From Cryptobacterium sp. CAG:338 (GTDB lineage: Bacteria; Actinomycetota; Coriobacteriia; Coriobacteriales; Eggerthellaceae): a DNA stretch of 9,022 nt. Positions 1 to 6,772 of this stretch are shown piece by piece. The translations under genes were made by a program, and so were the position numbers. The stretch lies in NCBI GenBank assembly GCA_000435475.1, contig FR896023.1, positions 1 through 9,022 on the forward strand, given 5' to 3'. Below the pieces are notes generated by a model. That model saw only the letters and a program-made list of their open reading frames with translations. It was not told where the DNA came from and made no database searches. The stretch's first letter is position 1. Each line of letters opens with the position of its first letter.

Positions 1-282
1 GGGCACGATTCCTTACGTGATGTGTTTCCGCAAGACAGTCGGTCAATTCCAATAAGCGTCATTTTCTGGTCGGTTGCGTTCTTGTCTATTTGTTTATGTC
101 TTAGCGAGCGAGCTCGCTGGGTTATTGCGTTGGTGCCGTCGCTCGCATTGCTGGGTACACTGGTTGTCGCATCGCCCATCTGGTATTGGCCGCGCTATGG
201 CGCCGCCGTTCAATTTTTGATTCCGTTCTATGTTGCGTTGGTTGTGATGGGGAGGCGGCAAAATAAGCAGGAAAAGGTGTAG
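1..282 (+). CDS. C-terminal part of a multi-span membrane protein (DUF6020-like?)
   Basis: The reading frame is open from base 1 and ends at the TAG at 280-282, so this is the last 93 residues of a gene that starts outside the window; the GTG at 22 is only an internal valine. Three hydrophobic stretches are visible at about residues 17-34, 40-62 and 67-84, the last two separated by the motif PIWYWPRYG. The end is basic (GRRQNKQEK), as expected for a cytoplasmic tail. A tryptophan/tyrosine-rich PRYG motif before a last membrane helix recalls the large DUF6020-type membrane proteins of bifidobacteria and lactobacilli, but this is recollection and not an alignment. GC is about 52% over bases 1-240, much higher than the rest of the window, so it probably belongs to the host chromosome and not to the island. 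An alternative is another polytopic glycan-related membrane protein. Confidence 0.75.
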   Translation, partial: GHDSLRDVFPQDSRSIPISVIFWSVAFLSICLCLSERARWVIALVPSLALLGTLVVASPIWYWPRYGAAVQFLIPFYVALVVMGRRQNKQEKV

Positions 283-288
283 GATTTT

Positions 289-327
289 ATGACGTTACCC
301 GCACCAAAAGAGCTACTCATTAATTAG
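289..327 (+). pseudogene. Possible start of a truncated gene at the island junction
   Basis: An ATG lies 6 nt after the stop of the membrane protein gene, with AGGA four nt upstream of it. The frame reads MTLPAPKELLIN and then stops at TAG 325-327. The tight spacing and the ribosome-site-like bases look like the next gene of a host operon that was cut off shortly after its start. The end of this micro-frame coincides with the fall in GC and with the start of minus-strand remnants. This could equally be chance; a 13-codon frame cannot be proven to be a gene fragment. Confidence 0.2.
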
Positions 328-455
328 CATGTTTTATACACAGACTAATCATGAGAAGGGACAAGGTCATTACTTTTGATTGGTTATTCTTGTTTAGCTT
401 TTTAATTGGATCTTTCTTTTTCGAAAGACATCCAAAGACATTTACCGTGCACCTT

Positions 456-1021
456 TTACTTACGACCCTTAAAGTAATACCAAACCAGATGATCAAACCC
501 ATGACGGCTTATTCTTTCATCGTTTGGATCATTTTCTTGAGCTTTGTCAATCACTTCATCGATACATTCCTGATATGCAGGATTATTCACTTAGCTCTTT
601 TGAGAACACCGATTTAAGCCGTAATACTCAATGTATTTTGGGAGAGTCGTTTTCACTGCATTATCGTAAGCCGAACAGTTGTCCTGCTCTAGTTCGTCCT
701 CGAACAAATAGTAGCAAGCCCACCGACAAAACTTCGACACAAAAGCAGATTTGACCTTCCGTGAATTTTCGAATCGCCATCGTCTTTGGGATCGGTTTTA
801 CGGCTCAATTCATCAATTAGCTTGTATTCTATCCCTACTGGATCTTCCAAGTAGAACAAGAGGTCTCCTCTTGAAATACCATAAATTCTTTTCGAAATTT
901 GCTCGTAGCCAACACGAACTGAATTCAAGTGAGTTAAGCTCTGTTTATCGACCGATTTAACCAAATAAGTAATTACTTACTTATGGCCATCATTACTTAG
1001 GGTCTTCTTTTCGATCGACAT
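456..1021 (-). pseudogene. Broken gene for an uncharacterised protein (two nonsense codons, one frameshift)
   Basis: The start is ATG at 1021-1019 on the minus strand, preceded by AGGTTGAGAGAA and only 10 nt after the end of the DUF6680-like remnant, so the two look like one former operon. The frame reads MSIEKKTLSNDGHK, then a TAA at 977-979, then VITYLVKSVDKQSLTHLN and onward to KTDPKDDGD. Near 763-772 the frame shifts, and coding resumes with SRKVKSAFVSKFCRWACYY, FEDELEQDN and YDNAVKTTLPKYIEYYG. A second TAA at 591-593 follows, then VNNPAYQECIDEVIDKAQEN and HGFDHLVWYYFKGRK before the final TAA at 456-458. The span of 566 bases is not a multiple of three, in line with the frameshift. The 'ASK.C ... 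YDN' pattern recalls small uncharacterised proteins with a conserved SFASKYC...YPIYD signature; I know no function for them. Each piece is protein-like in composition and the pieces join in the right order. Confidence 0.6.
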
Positions 1022-1031
1022 TTCTCTCAAC

Positions 1032-1529
1032 CTATAATTTCGGCAATGATTCATTTTTGCGAAGTCGATCTGAAGCTTCATACAGCACAATGCCTAAATC
1101 CATCTGCTGTTTTCTGCTGTTTTCCAGCACCTAAACCAATCCCTTTGGAATGTATTTGACATCTAGGGCAGCATGAAAGAGTTCATCTTTATAGCCCAAA
1201 GATGAAGCTATCGCACGAAGCAATTCTGTCTGTTTTTCTTCCATTTCTGCTAATTATGCTTTGCTAGGATTCTCAATGCATAGGACTCGATAATAGCCCT
1301 TCCATTTTCTGCGTACTGTTTCATTATCAGCAAATGTGATATGAATCATGTTGTAGGCTTTGACCGACTCAGTATCTAAACCAAAAATTCTACACGCCAT
1401 CAATGATTCAAATATTTTCATTTTGTCGACACGCTTTTTTGCACGAGTTTGAAGATATCGCCCAATCAGCACTGCCACAATCGGAATTACAATTAATGCA
1501 GCAAGATTTAAAAATTCGTTTAGTCCCAT
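1032..1529 (-). pseudogene. DUF6680-like membrane-anchored protein, two in-frame stops
   Basis: Read on the minus strand from ATG 1529-1527, the frame runs 165 sense or stop codons to the TAG at 1032-1034. Residues about 5-25 form one membrane helix (AALIVIPIVAVLIGRYL), followed by a basic stretch with KKRVDKMKIFESLMACR, then NMIHITFADNETVRRKWKGY. That order (N-terminal anchor, K/R-rich region with M-x-IF-x-LM, then N-x-I-x-I-x-F-x-D) is what I recall for DUF6680 proteins, which have no assigned function. A TAA at codon 92 (1254-1256) and a TAG at codon 133 (1131-1133) interrupt it. The same frame continues unchanged with MEEKQTELLRAIASSLGYKD and YIPKGLV, then QQMDLGIVLYEASDRLRK, matching the expected family end. 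With no frameshift, this looks like a recently inactivated gene. The start has no strong ribosome site (TGGA only). Confidence 0.65.
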
Positions 1530-1743
1530 ATGTTCCAGTATCTAACAAATCGCCTTCGGTTCATAAACAAGCTATCTCCGCTCTATATAAACTCTTACAA
1601 ATATAAATCGTTAAAAGCAAAGAAATCGATAGTTTAGTAAACGCATCTATTAATTTATCGGAATCAAATGCAACGATTTTCTACGAAGCTTTCTTCCTAC
1701 TTCAAAAAAAACTCCTCTTATCTTAAGCAATCAAGACTATTCT

Positions 1744-2184
1744 TTACTGCATATACTCAGAGAAAGTATCTTCTAATCTGTAATGTTTGATTAACGAAGT
1801 CCATTCCTGCAGGTTGTTAATTCTTTGAATTTTTCTGAATTCTTCCTCATATATCTCATTCACTGACTTGTCATTATGTTTGTTAAACTCGTCATACGCC
1901 GTTTTATACCCTCTCCCCGGTAGTTGGTTTTGACTAATTACCAATGTAGGAAGTGGTGGTAAGCCGCATTCTTTACACGCTTTCTGCATACGCCCTAATG
2001 GCCATCAAAAAGTTATCGGATACGGCCGAGGAACATTAAATAATCTTGCCACTTCATTGGACACTTCACCATAAGTAATCGTATGGATAGGATCGGACTC
2101 CATGACTAACCTTAGAAACACTTCAGCAATTTTCTGATCAATTTCTTTTTCGACATCCTTTTCCATCTCAATATCTTTTTTCAC
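1744..2184 (-). pseudogene. Small uncharacterised protein gene with one in-frame TGA
   Basis: The frame of 147 codons begins at GTG 2184-2182, chosen over the upstream GTG at 2205 because AAAAGGAG (2192-2199) lies 7 nt before it. The charged N-terminus (KKDIEMEKDVEKEIDQKIAE) leads to VFLRLVMESDP, then ITYGEVSNEVARLFNVPRPY. A TGA at 2005-2007 splits ITF from WPLGRMQKACKECGLPPLP, which continues to LVISQNQLPGRGYKTAYDEF and ends EYMQ. The two halves are in the same frame, so a single base change would restore the gene. The pattern TYGE..., PLG.(I/M)Q, C...GLPPL, LV(I/V)..., PG.G(Y/F) recurs in small uncharacterised bacterial proteins I recall. It also loosely resembles the layout of alkyltransferase-like DNA-binding proteins (TYG early, G..GY late), but there is no PCHR motif, so that link is speculative. 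No function is assigned. Confidence 0.6.
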
Positions 2185-2191
2185 CTGAGTG

Positions 2192-2199
2192 CTCCTTTT
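2192..2199 (-). promoter_or_regulatory. Ribosome binding site AAAAGGAG setting a GTG start
   Basis: On the minus strand AAAAGGAG is followed by 7 nt and then GTG at 2184-2182. It is among the clearest Shine-Dalgarno sites in the window and fixes the start of the decayed gene at 1744-2184. It shows that the gene was once expressed from a strand opposite to the intact genes. Confidence 0.5.
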
Positions 2200-2226
2200 A
2201 GGCACACGTAAAGGTATTGTTAGTCT

Positions 2227-2418
2227 CTAACTCAAGTAAATACGGCCAGCCAAAATACTACGAACGCCGACTGGAATGAGAATCGACAATATATACAACA
2301 AATTATAAATTCCATAATATATCGAATAGCTTTACCTCCATTGTTATTAAACAGAGCCTCACATCTCTCGGTGGCTATAATCTTTTCAAGATAAGCATGT
2401 CCCGATTCCGGGACATGC
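2227..2418 (-). pseudogene. Fragment of a small membrane protein gene
   Basis: On the minus strand one frame reads YLEKIIATERCEALFNNNGG followed by KAIRYIMEF. A neighbouring frame then takes over with IYNLLYILSILIPVGVRSIL and AGRIYLS, ending at TAG 2227-2229. Joined at about 2310-2320 by a frameshift, they give a charged segment followed by one membrane helix. The end lies 42 nt before the next minus-strand start at 2184, a spacing that fits a former operon. The 5' part runs into the perfect inverted repeat at 2386-2427, and a frame read through the repeat stops at a TAA just beyond it, so the true start is lost. This rests only on composition and gene order; the family is not recognised. Confidence 0.3.
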
Positions 2419-2427
2419 TTATCTTGA
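2386..2427. repeat. Perfect 19-bp inverted repeat with 4-nt loop
   Basis: The arms at 2386-2404 and 2409-2427 are exact reverse complements, and the loop is ATTC (2405-2408). Neither strand has a T-run after the stem, so this is not a canonical intrinsic terminator. It lies 71 nt upstream of the start codon at 2498. A possible weak promoter, TTGATA (2424-2429) with AAAAAT 18 nt later, would have its -35 box on the right arm. It might be an operator or cruciform site for the membrane protein gene, a transcript stem, or the scar of an inverted duplication inside the decayed gene it abuts. Nothing in the sequence settles which. Confidence 0.8.
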
Positions 2428-2497
2428 TAGTAGAGTTATTCTTTCTCAAAAATCTAAGCGCTATTCAAAAAAGATTCATCGGCGAAGGAGATCAACT

Positions 2498-3478
2498 ATG
2501 CAAGTCGATACGAATAAAATCCCAAACATAGCGACTCAGTTCACTCGCATAATTGAAAAAGACGGAACATCACAAAATTACATCAATGAACGAAATAGTT
2601 TTATCAGAAATTGCCTAGACAGCAAATACATCAAATACCTCATTGCACTTATACCAATAGCGTTAACAGCGACATGGTATTTTTCGTTAAATATCTATCG
2701 CCACTTCTGTTCACCGGTAAAGATTCAAGAATCAATTGTTTTGCAACATCAAGAATCATACTTTATTGGAATAATTCTTGTTGGATTTTTCGCATTGATT
2801 AGTATAGGTCTTGCATTAAATCTATACGCTAGATATATCTTAAAAGAACGCAAGAGTAGTACTTTTGAGTCGCTTGGAGCACTTAATTGGATCTGGCTAC
2901 TAATTAACGTTCTATATTGTTTTATTTCTATATTTACAGGAATTCAATTACTTATCTGGAATATCCAAACCAATTTCGCCCAGAGCATTATTTTTCTTCC
3001 TGCAATTATTTTTACCGCTACAAGCTTTTATCATGTTTATACCTTGCTTCCGCACAAATCAGTCGCGCCAATTATCTTCTACATACTATGCACCATGATT
3101 TTGGCTATTTCTATATGCTGCAGTATTCTTAAGATTGATTTATTCTTTTATTTTTCAGAGATTCTTTCCGATGCCTACCTCCTTTTTGGAAGCATGAATA
3201 TATTTTGGTTTTGCATGATTGGAGCATTTTTCATTGGCGATCAGCTTCGCAGCAGCAAACGCCAAATTAATATAAAAAAATTTTTCAGCAATAGTAGCTT
3301 TAAAACCTCAAGGCCATTTAGGTATTGGATCTCCCAGGACTTACTGGTAATTTCCATAGTGTTTTTAAGTGAGTTCTATCTTGTAACATTTTTAATGCTT
3401 CTTATCTTCAATGCAATTGATACAAATGGGAGAGACTTAGCTTCATTCCTCTATTCATGGATGACGGTATGGCGATAG
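2498..3478 (+). CDS. Seven-span integral membrane protein, unknown family
   Basis: The 326-residue protein starts at ATG 2498 with AAGGAG (2485-2490) 7 nt upstream, one of the best ribosome sites in the window. A polar N-terminus of about 44 residues is followed by seven hydrophobic helices at about 45-65, 88-111, 130-153, 161-183, 190-211, 226-247 and 281-306. A basic loop around residues 250-275 (RSSKRQINIKKF) lies between the last two. No catalytic motif, transporter signature or nucleotide-binding site is visible and I do not recognise the family. It is intact in a region of broken genes, so it may have been kept by selection or arrived recently. It is separated from the downstream operon by about 470 bases, so membership in that system is not shown. 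The TAG stop at 3476-3478 overlaps the end of a weak minus-strand remnant by 28 bases. Confidence 0.75.
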   Translation: MQVDTNKIPNIATQFTRIIEKDGTSQNYINERNSFIRNCLDSKYIKYLIALIPIALTATWYFSLNIYRHFCSPVKIQESIVLQHQESYFIGIILVGFFALISIGLALNLYARYILKERKSSTFESLGALNWIWLLINVLYCFISIFTGIQLLIWNIQTNFAQSIIFLPAIIFTATSFYHVYTLLPHKSVAPIIFYILCTMILAISICCSILKIDLFFYFSEILSDAYLLFGSMNIFWFCMIGAFFIGDQLRSSKRQINIKKFFSNSSFKTSRPFRYWISQDLLVISIVFLSEFYLVTFLMLLIFNAIDTNGRDLASFLYSWMTVWR

Positions 3479-3807
3479 CTTTTTTGCAAACTATCGAGTA
3501 GTTTTGAAGTCGGCTTGTCACTTAATATCGTTAGATATTGCTGGTTGTTATGTAGCGAATAGCCTTTTAAGCTAAATCTTTTCGTATGTTTTAAACACCT
3601 ACCTTCAAAAATTAACAACATACGTGTATTAACATTGGATTCATAATTATAGTCAGCTTTCTTGACCATAGCCCAATAACTCTTACTCAATTGTTTTCAG
3701 GCATCTTCTACACAACGATTAAATACAAGTAAACACCTGTCCCGATTACTTACGGATTTTTGCTGAGTTGAAGAATGCAGTCCGAAACAAAACAGCCCTC
3801 ATATACT
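3451..3807 (-). pseudogene. Possible minus-strand gene remnant in the spacer
   Basis: The 395 bases between the membrane protein gene and the longest possible operon start hold no intact gene. On the minus strand one frame stays open from about 3807 to 3451 apart from a TGA at 3697-3699. It reads STQQKSVSNRDRCLLVFNRC, VEDA, stop, KQLSKSYWAMVKKADYNYES, NVNTRMLLIFEGRCLKHTKR and onward to YRHTVIHE. The composition around the stop is protein-like and continuous. There is no ribosome site, the 5' end is not defined, and the 3' end overlaps the convergent membrane protein gene. The family is not recognised. It could be a chance open frame in AT-rich DNA. The rest of the spacer (about 3808-3951) shows nothing convincing. 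Confidence 0.25.
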
Positions 3808-3951
3808 TTCATTATGCATTTTTTTTCTTGTAAGATATATCGTAATTCATCAGACTAGAAATTTGACAACTTAATGAACATCCGAAATGCATATGTCTCC
3901 CACGAGAAACATTATTTTATGCACTCTTTAGCTAAAGAAAAGGCATACATA

Positions 3952-6123
3952 ATGAAAAAAACAAATGAGGTAGAAAATTTAACCTACACTATTGAAGGTA
4001 AAAAAGTAGCAGAAATTCTAGGTGTACAAAACTTTACTACGAAAGAAGCCGCCATACTTGAATTAGTAAAAAACGCATACGATGCTGGCTCCAAAAATCT
4101 CACGATTCACTTTGAAGCTGACAGCTTATTCATAAAAGATGACGGCGAAGGAATGACTAACCAAGACATAAAAGAATCCTGGATGCACATTGGGAAAAGT
4201 ACAAGAAATTACTATGCAGATAGTGCTCCTACTCGGGTTACAGCAGGCTCTAAGGGAATTGGTAGATTTGCTTTAGCACGCCTTGGCAAATTTGTACAAA
4301 TGAGAACAAAAAAAGATAACCACACTGGTGTAATCTGGAAAACCGATTGGGATTCAAACACATTAGAGCTATGTGAGACGCAAGAAAATGGTACATCCTT
4401 TCTTATTTACGGCCTGCGGGACAATTGGTCAAAAGCCACCGTAAAAAAGCTACAAAAATACCTATCAATTGCATACAACGATAAATATATGTCTATCATT
4501 TTAAGCAAAGACGACTTTCAAGAAGAGGTGCTGCCTTATTATTCGCATCCTCAAATAGGAAATCAATTTGTTACCGAAACAAATTTGCAGTATTTCTCTA
4601 ACAAAATGATGCTTGAGGTTGAAATTTCTTCAGATGAGTTTGCAAGCGATGCCCAACAGTATTATCGCGATGGTTCGATACATACAAAAAAAATCGCTCT
4701 AAATATGAAAGAAGAGCTTCAAGTAAATAGAATCGATCTTCAAGAGAACATTAGTCTTGAATCGTGCTTAAAAAACATAGGAGACTTTAAGGCATCCTTT
4801 TTTTTCTCAATGGGTCAAGTGTCCAAAAACGATAAAGATACCTTTCTATATAAGTACGATAAACTTAAAAATCGATACACCTCAGGCATAACTCTATATA
4901 GAAATGCGTTTAGTATTTCATCATATGAAGGAAAAAAAGATTGGTTGGGGCTTTCAAAGAGAGCTAGTAGCTCTCCAGCAGCGGCTTCACACCCAAGCGG
5001 GAACTGGCATGTTAGAAGTTCCCAATTATCTGGCTATATCATGATTGATAAAAACAAGAACGCTCAGTTGAGAGAACTATCAAATCGACAGGGTCTTGAA
5101 GAAAATGATCATTTTCGGTTATTTACAGAAATCATACTTTCGGGAATAAGCGTTTTTGAAAGATATAGGCAAAGCATAGTTAGAAGCATCAAACATGGAA
5201 CCACAGAAGATACTTCCAGTGTGTCTACTCCTCTAATTCAATCTATTGCCATCAATCCTACAGGAATAGTTAATTTAAATAAAAAAGAGACTTTAGCCCT
5301 TGCCGAAGAAATCAAAGACTACGTGCAAACAATTAACAGGAACAACCAAAGCAAAGACGAAGTAATTGAACGATTTCGCTATGATACAAGAATCCTTAAT
5401 GTCCTTGCTACATCAGGACTAAAATCTGCTTCTCTGGCACATGAGTTAAAAAATAGTAAGAATACAATTATTGGGGCTCCAGAAAATATAGAAAGCGCAT
5501 TGAAGAAATTTGGAATGTGGGATGAGCTAAACTCACCCGACAAAACAAAATATTTTTATTACAATGTCCCATTAATTATCTCAAATCTCAAAGAATCAAA
5601 TAATAAAATTAGTTTTTTCATTGAATCCATGCTAAGTGATATAGAAAAACAGCGCTTCACAATAATTGGAATAAACTTAGCTAAATCTCTTTTGGATATC
5701 GCAACTAAATGGATGGAATATTATAAATGGATTAAGATAGATATTATTAACAAAGATAACGTTGACATTTTTGATACATCCGAAGACCTACTTTATGTTA
5801 TTTTCGACAATCTAATATTAAACAGCATTCAGCAAAATGAGCATCTAAATAAACTTTCCATTGAAATAACAATCAGACTCAAAAATAGTGGAGCACTTCT
5901 GTTTAGATACCGCGACGACGGAATCGGATTGCCAGAAAAATTTATTAAAGAACCCTACCGCATCTTTAACTCGCACGAAACAAACAGGCCTAATGGACAC
6001 GGACTTGGAATGTGGATACTTAAAAATACCTTAGATTATTGCAATGGCAAAATAGTTGATGTTCCCACAGACCAAAAAGGATTCAGCCTTATATTTGAAC
6101 TGGGAGAATTAAAAAATGATTAA
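3952..6123 (+). CDS. Double-GHKL ATPase: MORC/Hsp90-like N-terminus fused to histidine kinase
   Basis: This cytoplasmic protein has 723 residues and no membrane helix. The ATG at 3952 is preferred because AAAAGG lies 8 nt before it and the conserved core begins soon after; ATG 3874 would add 26 residues without a ribosome site. GHKL domain 1: N-box ELVKNAYD (E37, N41, D44), DDGEGM (63-68), then GSKGIGRFALARLG (99-112). An S5-like segment follows with GITLYRNAF, DWLGLSKR and ELSNRQGLEEN, the layout of MORC/HATPase_c_3 proteins. Next come an amphipathic stretch and an H-box, SLAHELKN, with H497 as likely phosphoacceptor. GHKL domain 2 has FDNLILNS (N620, N624), DDGIGLP (655-661) and NGHGLGMWIL (681-690), typical of histidine kinases. 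All nucleotide-binding motifs look intact in both domains. It overlaps the next gene by 8 bp. I infer an ATP-driven sensor or regulator that passes phosphate to the downstream receiver. Confidence 0.92.
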   Translation: MKKTNEVENLTYTIEGKKVAEILGVQNFTTKEAAILELVKNAYDAGSKNLTIHFEADSLFIKDDGEGMTNQDIKESWMHIGKSTRNYYADSAPTRVTAGSKGIGRFALARLGKFVQMRTKKDNHTGVIWKTDWDSNTLELCETQENGTSFLIYGLRDNWSKATVKKLQKYLSIAYNDKYMSIILSKDDFQEEVLPYYSHPQIGNQFVTETNLQYFSNKMMLEVEISSDEFASDAQQYYRDGSIHTKKIALNMKEELQVNRIDLQENISLESCLKNIGDFKASFFFSMGQVSKNDKDTFLYKYDKLKNRYTSGITLYRNAFSISSYEGKKDWLGLSKRASSSPAAASHPSGNWHVRSSQLSGYIMIDKNKNAQLRELSNRQGLEENDHFRLFTEIILSGISVFERYRQSIVRSIKHGTTEDTSSVSTPLIQSIAINPTGIVNLNKKETLALAEEIKDYVQTINRNNQSKDEVIERFRYDTRILNVLATSGLKSASLAHELKNSKNTIIGAPENIESALKKFGMWDELNSPDKTKYFYYNVPLIISNLKESNNKISFFIESMLSDIEKQRFTIIGINLAKSLLDIATKWMEYYKWIKIDIINKDNVDIFDTSEDLLYVIFDNLILNSIQQNEHLNKLSIEITIRLKNSGALLFRYRDDGIGLPEKFIKEPYRIFNSHETNRPNGHGLGMWILKNTLDYCNGKIVDVPTDQKGFSLIFELGELKND

Positions 6124-6772
6124 TACCAATATTAGTATTATCTATATCGATGACAAGATGGATTTGTTTCTCTCTCAATATCTAAGCGAAGAGTTCGAAA
6201 ACAAAGCAATTCCATATCCCTACACATGCTCAAACTTTGAGGGGGAATTACACATTCGCACGAAATACAACGAACATATATATAATCCCGAAGATAGCTA
6301 TTCTGTGCTATTTAGTAACCAAGAAATTAAATCTGCTGATGTCATATTAGCTGATCATCGTCTCTACACCGATAACCATAACAATAGCCATAAGTTTTCA
6401 GGTAGTCAATTCTACGTAATGTCAAAGTTGTTACTACCCCAAACAGAGGTTTTAGTCATCACTCAAGAAACAAGTAGAGACGGTGAATTGATTATCCGTA
6501 AATATGAAGCTCGGAATGCAAGTATTGAGCAAGCAAAAAAATATTACAATGAAGAACTTCACCCGAAGTTGCTCTCTGCAATTTATAAAGTAATCGAAAA
6601 TCGCGTTATTGGAAGTGAAATTAACAACAATAATGAAGTTGAAGAAGTATTTAACCAAAGAATCCAGCAAATGCTGTCAGGCGATACAACATACTCCGAG
6701 CTGTCGGCTTCTGATGTCAATTCTCTAGTACAAACTTTTCAAGATATTAAAAAGATTTTATACCATGAATAA
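6116..6772 (+). CDS. Receiver-like response regulator without a DNA-binding domain
   Basis: The 218-residue protein starts at ATG 6116, inside the end of the kinase gene; GGGAG lies about 8 nt upstream. The N-terminus SIIYIDDK carries the paired acidic residues D12-D13 of a receiver. SADVILADHRL gives a phosphoacceptor candidate D80 at the end of a hydrophobic strand, and EVLVITQE supplies the conserved T116 of the fourth strand. The segment between the first two motifs is longer than in standard receivers (about 66 residues against roughly 40), and the usual KP pair after the fifth strand is not clear, so the fold is divergent. About 55 C-terminal residues (NNNNEVEEVF to the end) form no known output domain. 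With kinase upstream and nuclease downstream, the output is probably by protein contact and not transcription. The product might alternatively be a degenerate, unphosphorylated adaptor. Confidence 0.75.
   Translation: MINTNISIIYIDDKMDLFLSQYLSEEFENKAIPYPYTCSNFEGELHIRTKYNEHIYNPEDSYSVLFSNQEIKSADVILADHRLYTDNHNNSHKFSGSQFYVMSKLLLPQTEVLVITQETSRDGELIIRKYEARNASIEQAKKYYNEELHPKLLSAIYKVIENRVIGSEINNNNEVEEVFNQRIQQMLSGDTTYSELSASDVNSLVQTFQDIKKILYHE

Noticed and set aside
351..754. Plus-strand open frames over the left region
   Set aside because: They lie antisense to the minus-strand remnant at 456-1021, which has better protein character and a ribosome site; the plus frames have none.
1403..1606. Plus-strand frame of 67 codons
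   Set aside because: It is largely antisense to the DUF6680-like reading and has no ribosome site.
1530..1743. Gap between two minus-strand remnants
   Set aside because: I looked for a gene, terminator or promoter and found only AT-rich sequence with poor box matches.
456..2205. Stop codon reassignment or readthrough to explain the interrupted genes
   Set aside because: All three stop codons occur as interruptions, one gene also has a frameshift, and intact genes in the window end normally at TAA, TAG and TGA. Decay is simpler. Each stop being one C-to-T change from CAA, CAG or CGA is true of any stop and tells nothing.
2386..2427. Reading the inverted repeat as an intrinsic terminator
   Set aside because: No run of T follows the stem on either strand.
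3738..3747. Ten bases TGTCCCGATT shared with the palindrome (2398-2407)
   Set aside because: A single 10-bp match without the inverted arm is expected by chance at this scale and is not evidence for a second copy.
3863..3868. TTGACA, a perfect -35 hexamer before the operon
   Set aside because: No acceptable -10 box lies 16-19 nt downstream, so a promoter cannot be supported. TAAGAT at 3831-3836 is equally weak.
6452..6670. Minus-strand frame within the receiver gene
   Set aside because: It is a shadow of a well-supported coding frame. The same holds for the minus frame at 7438-7677 inside the methyltransferase gene and the plus frames at 2611-2802 and 2917-3132 inside the membrane protein gene.
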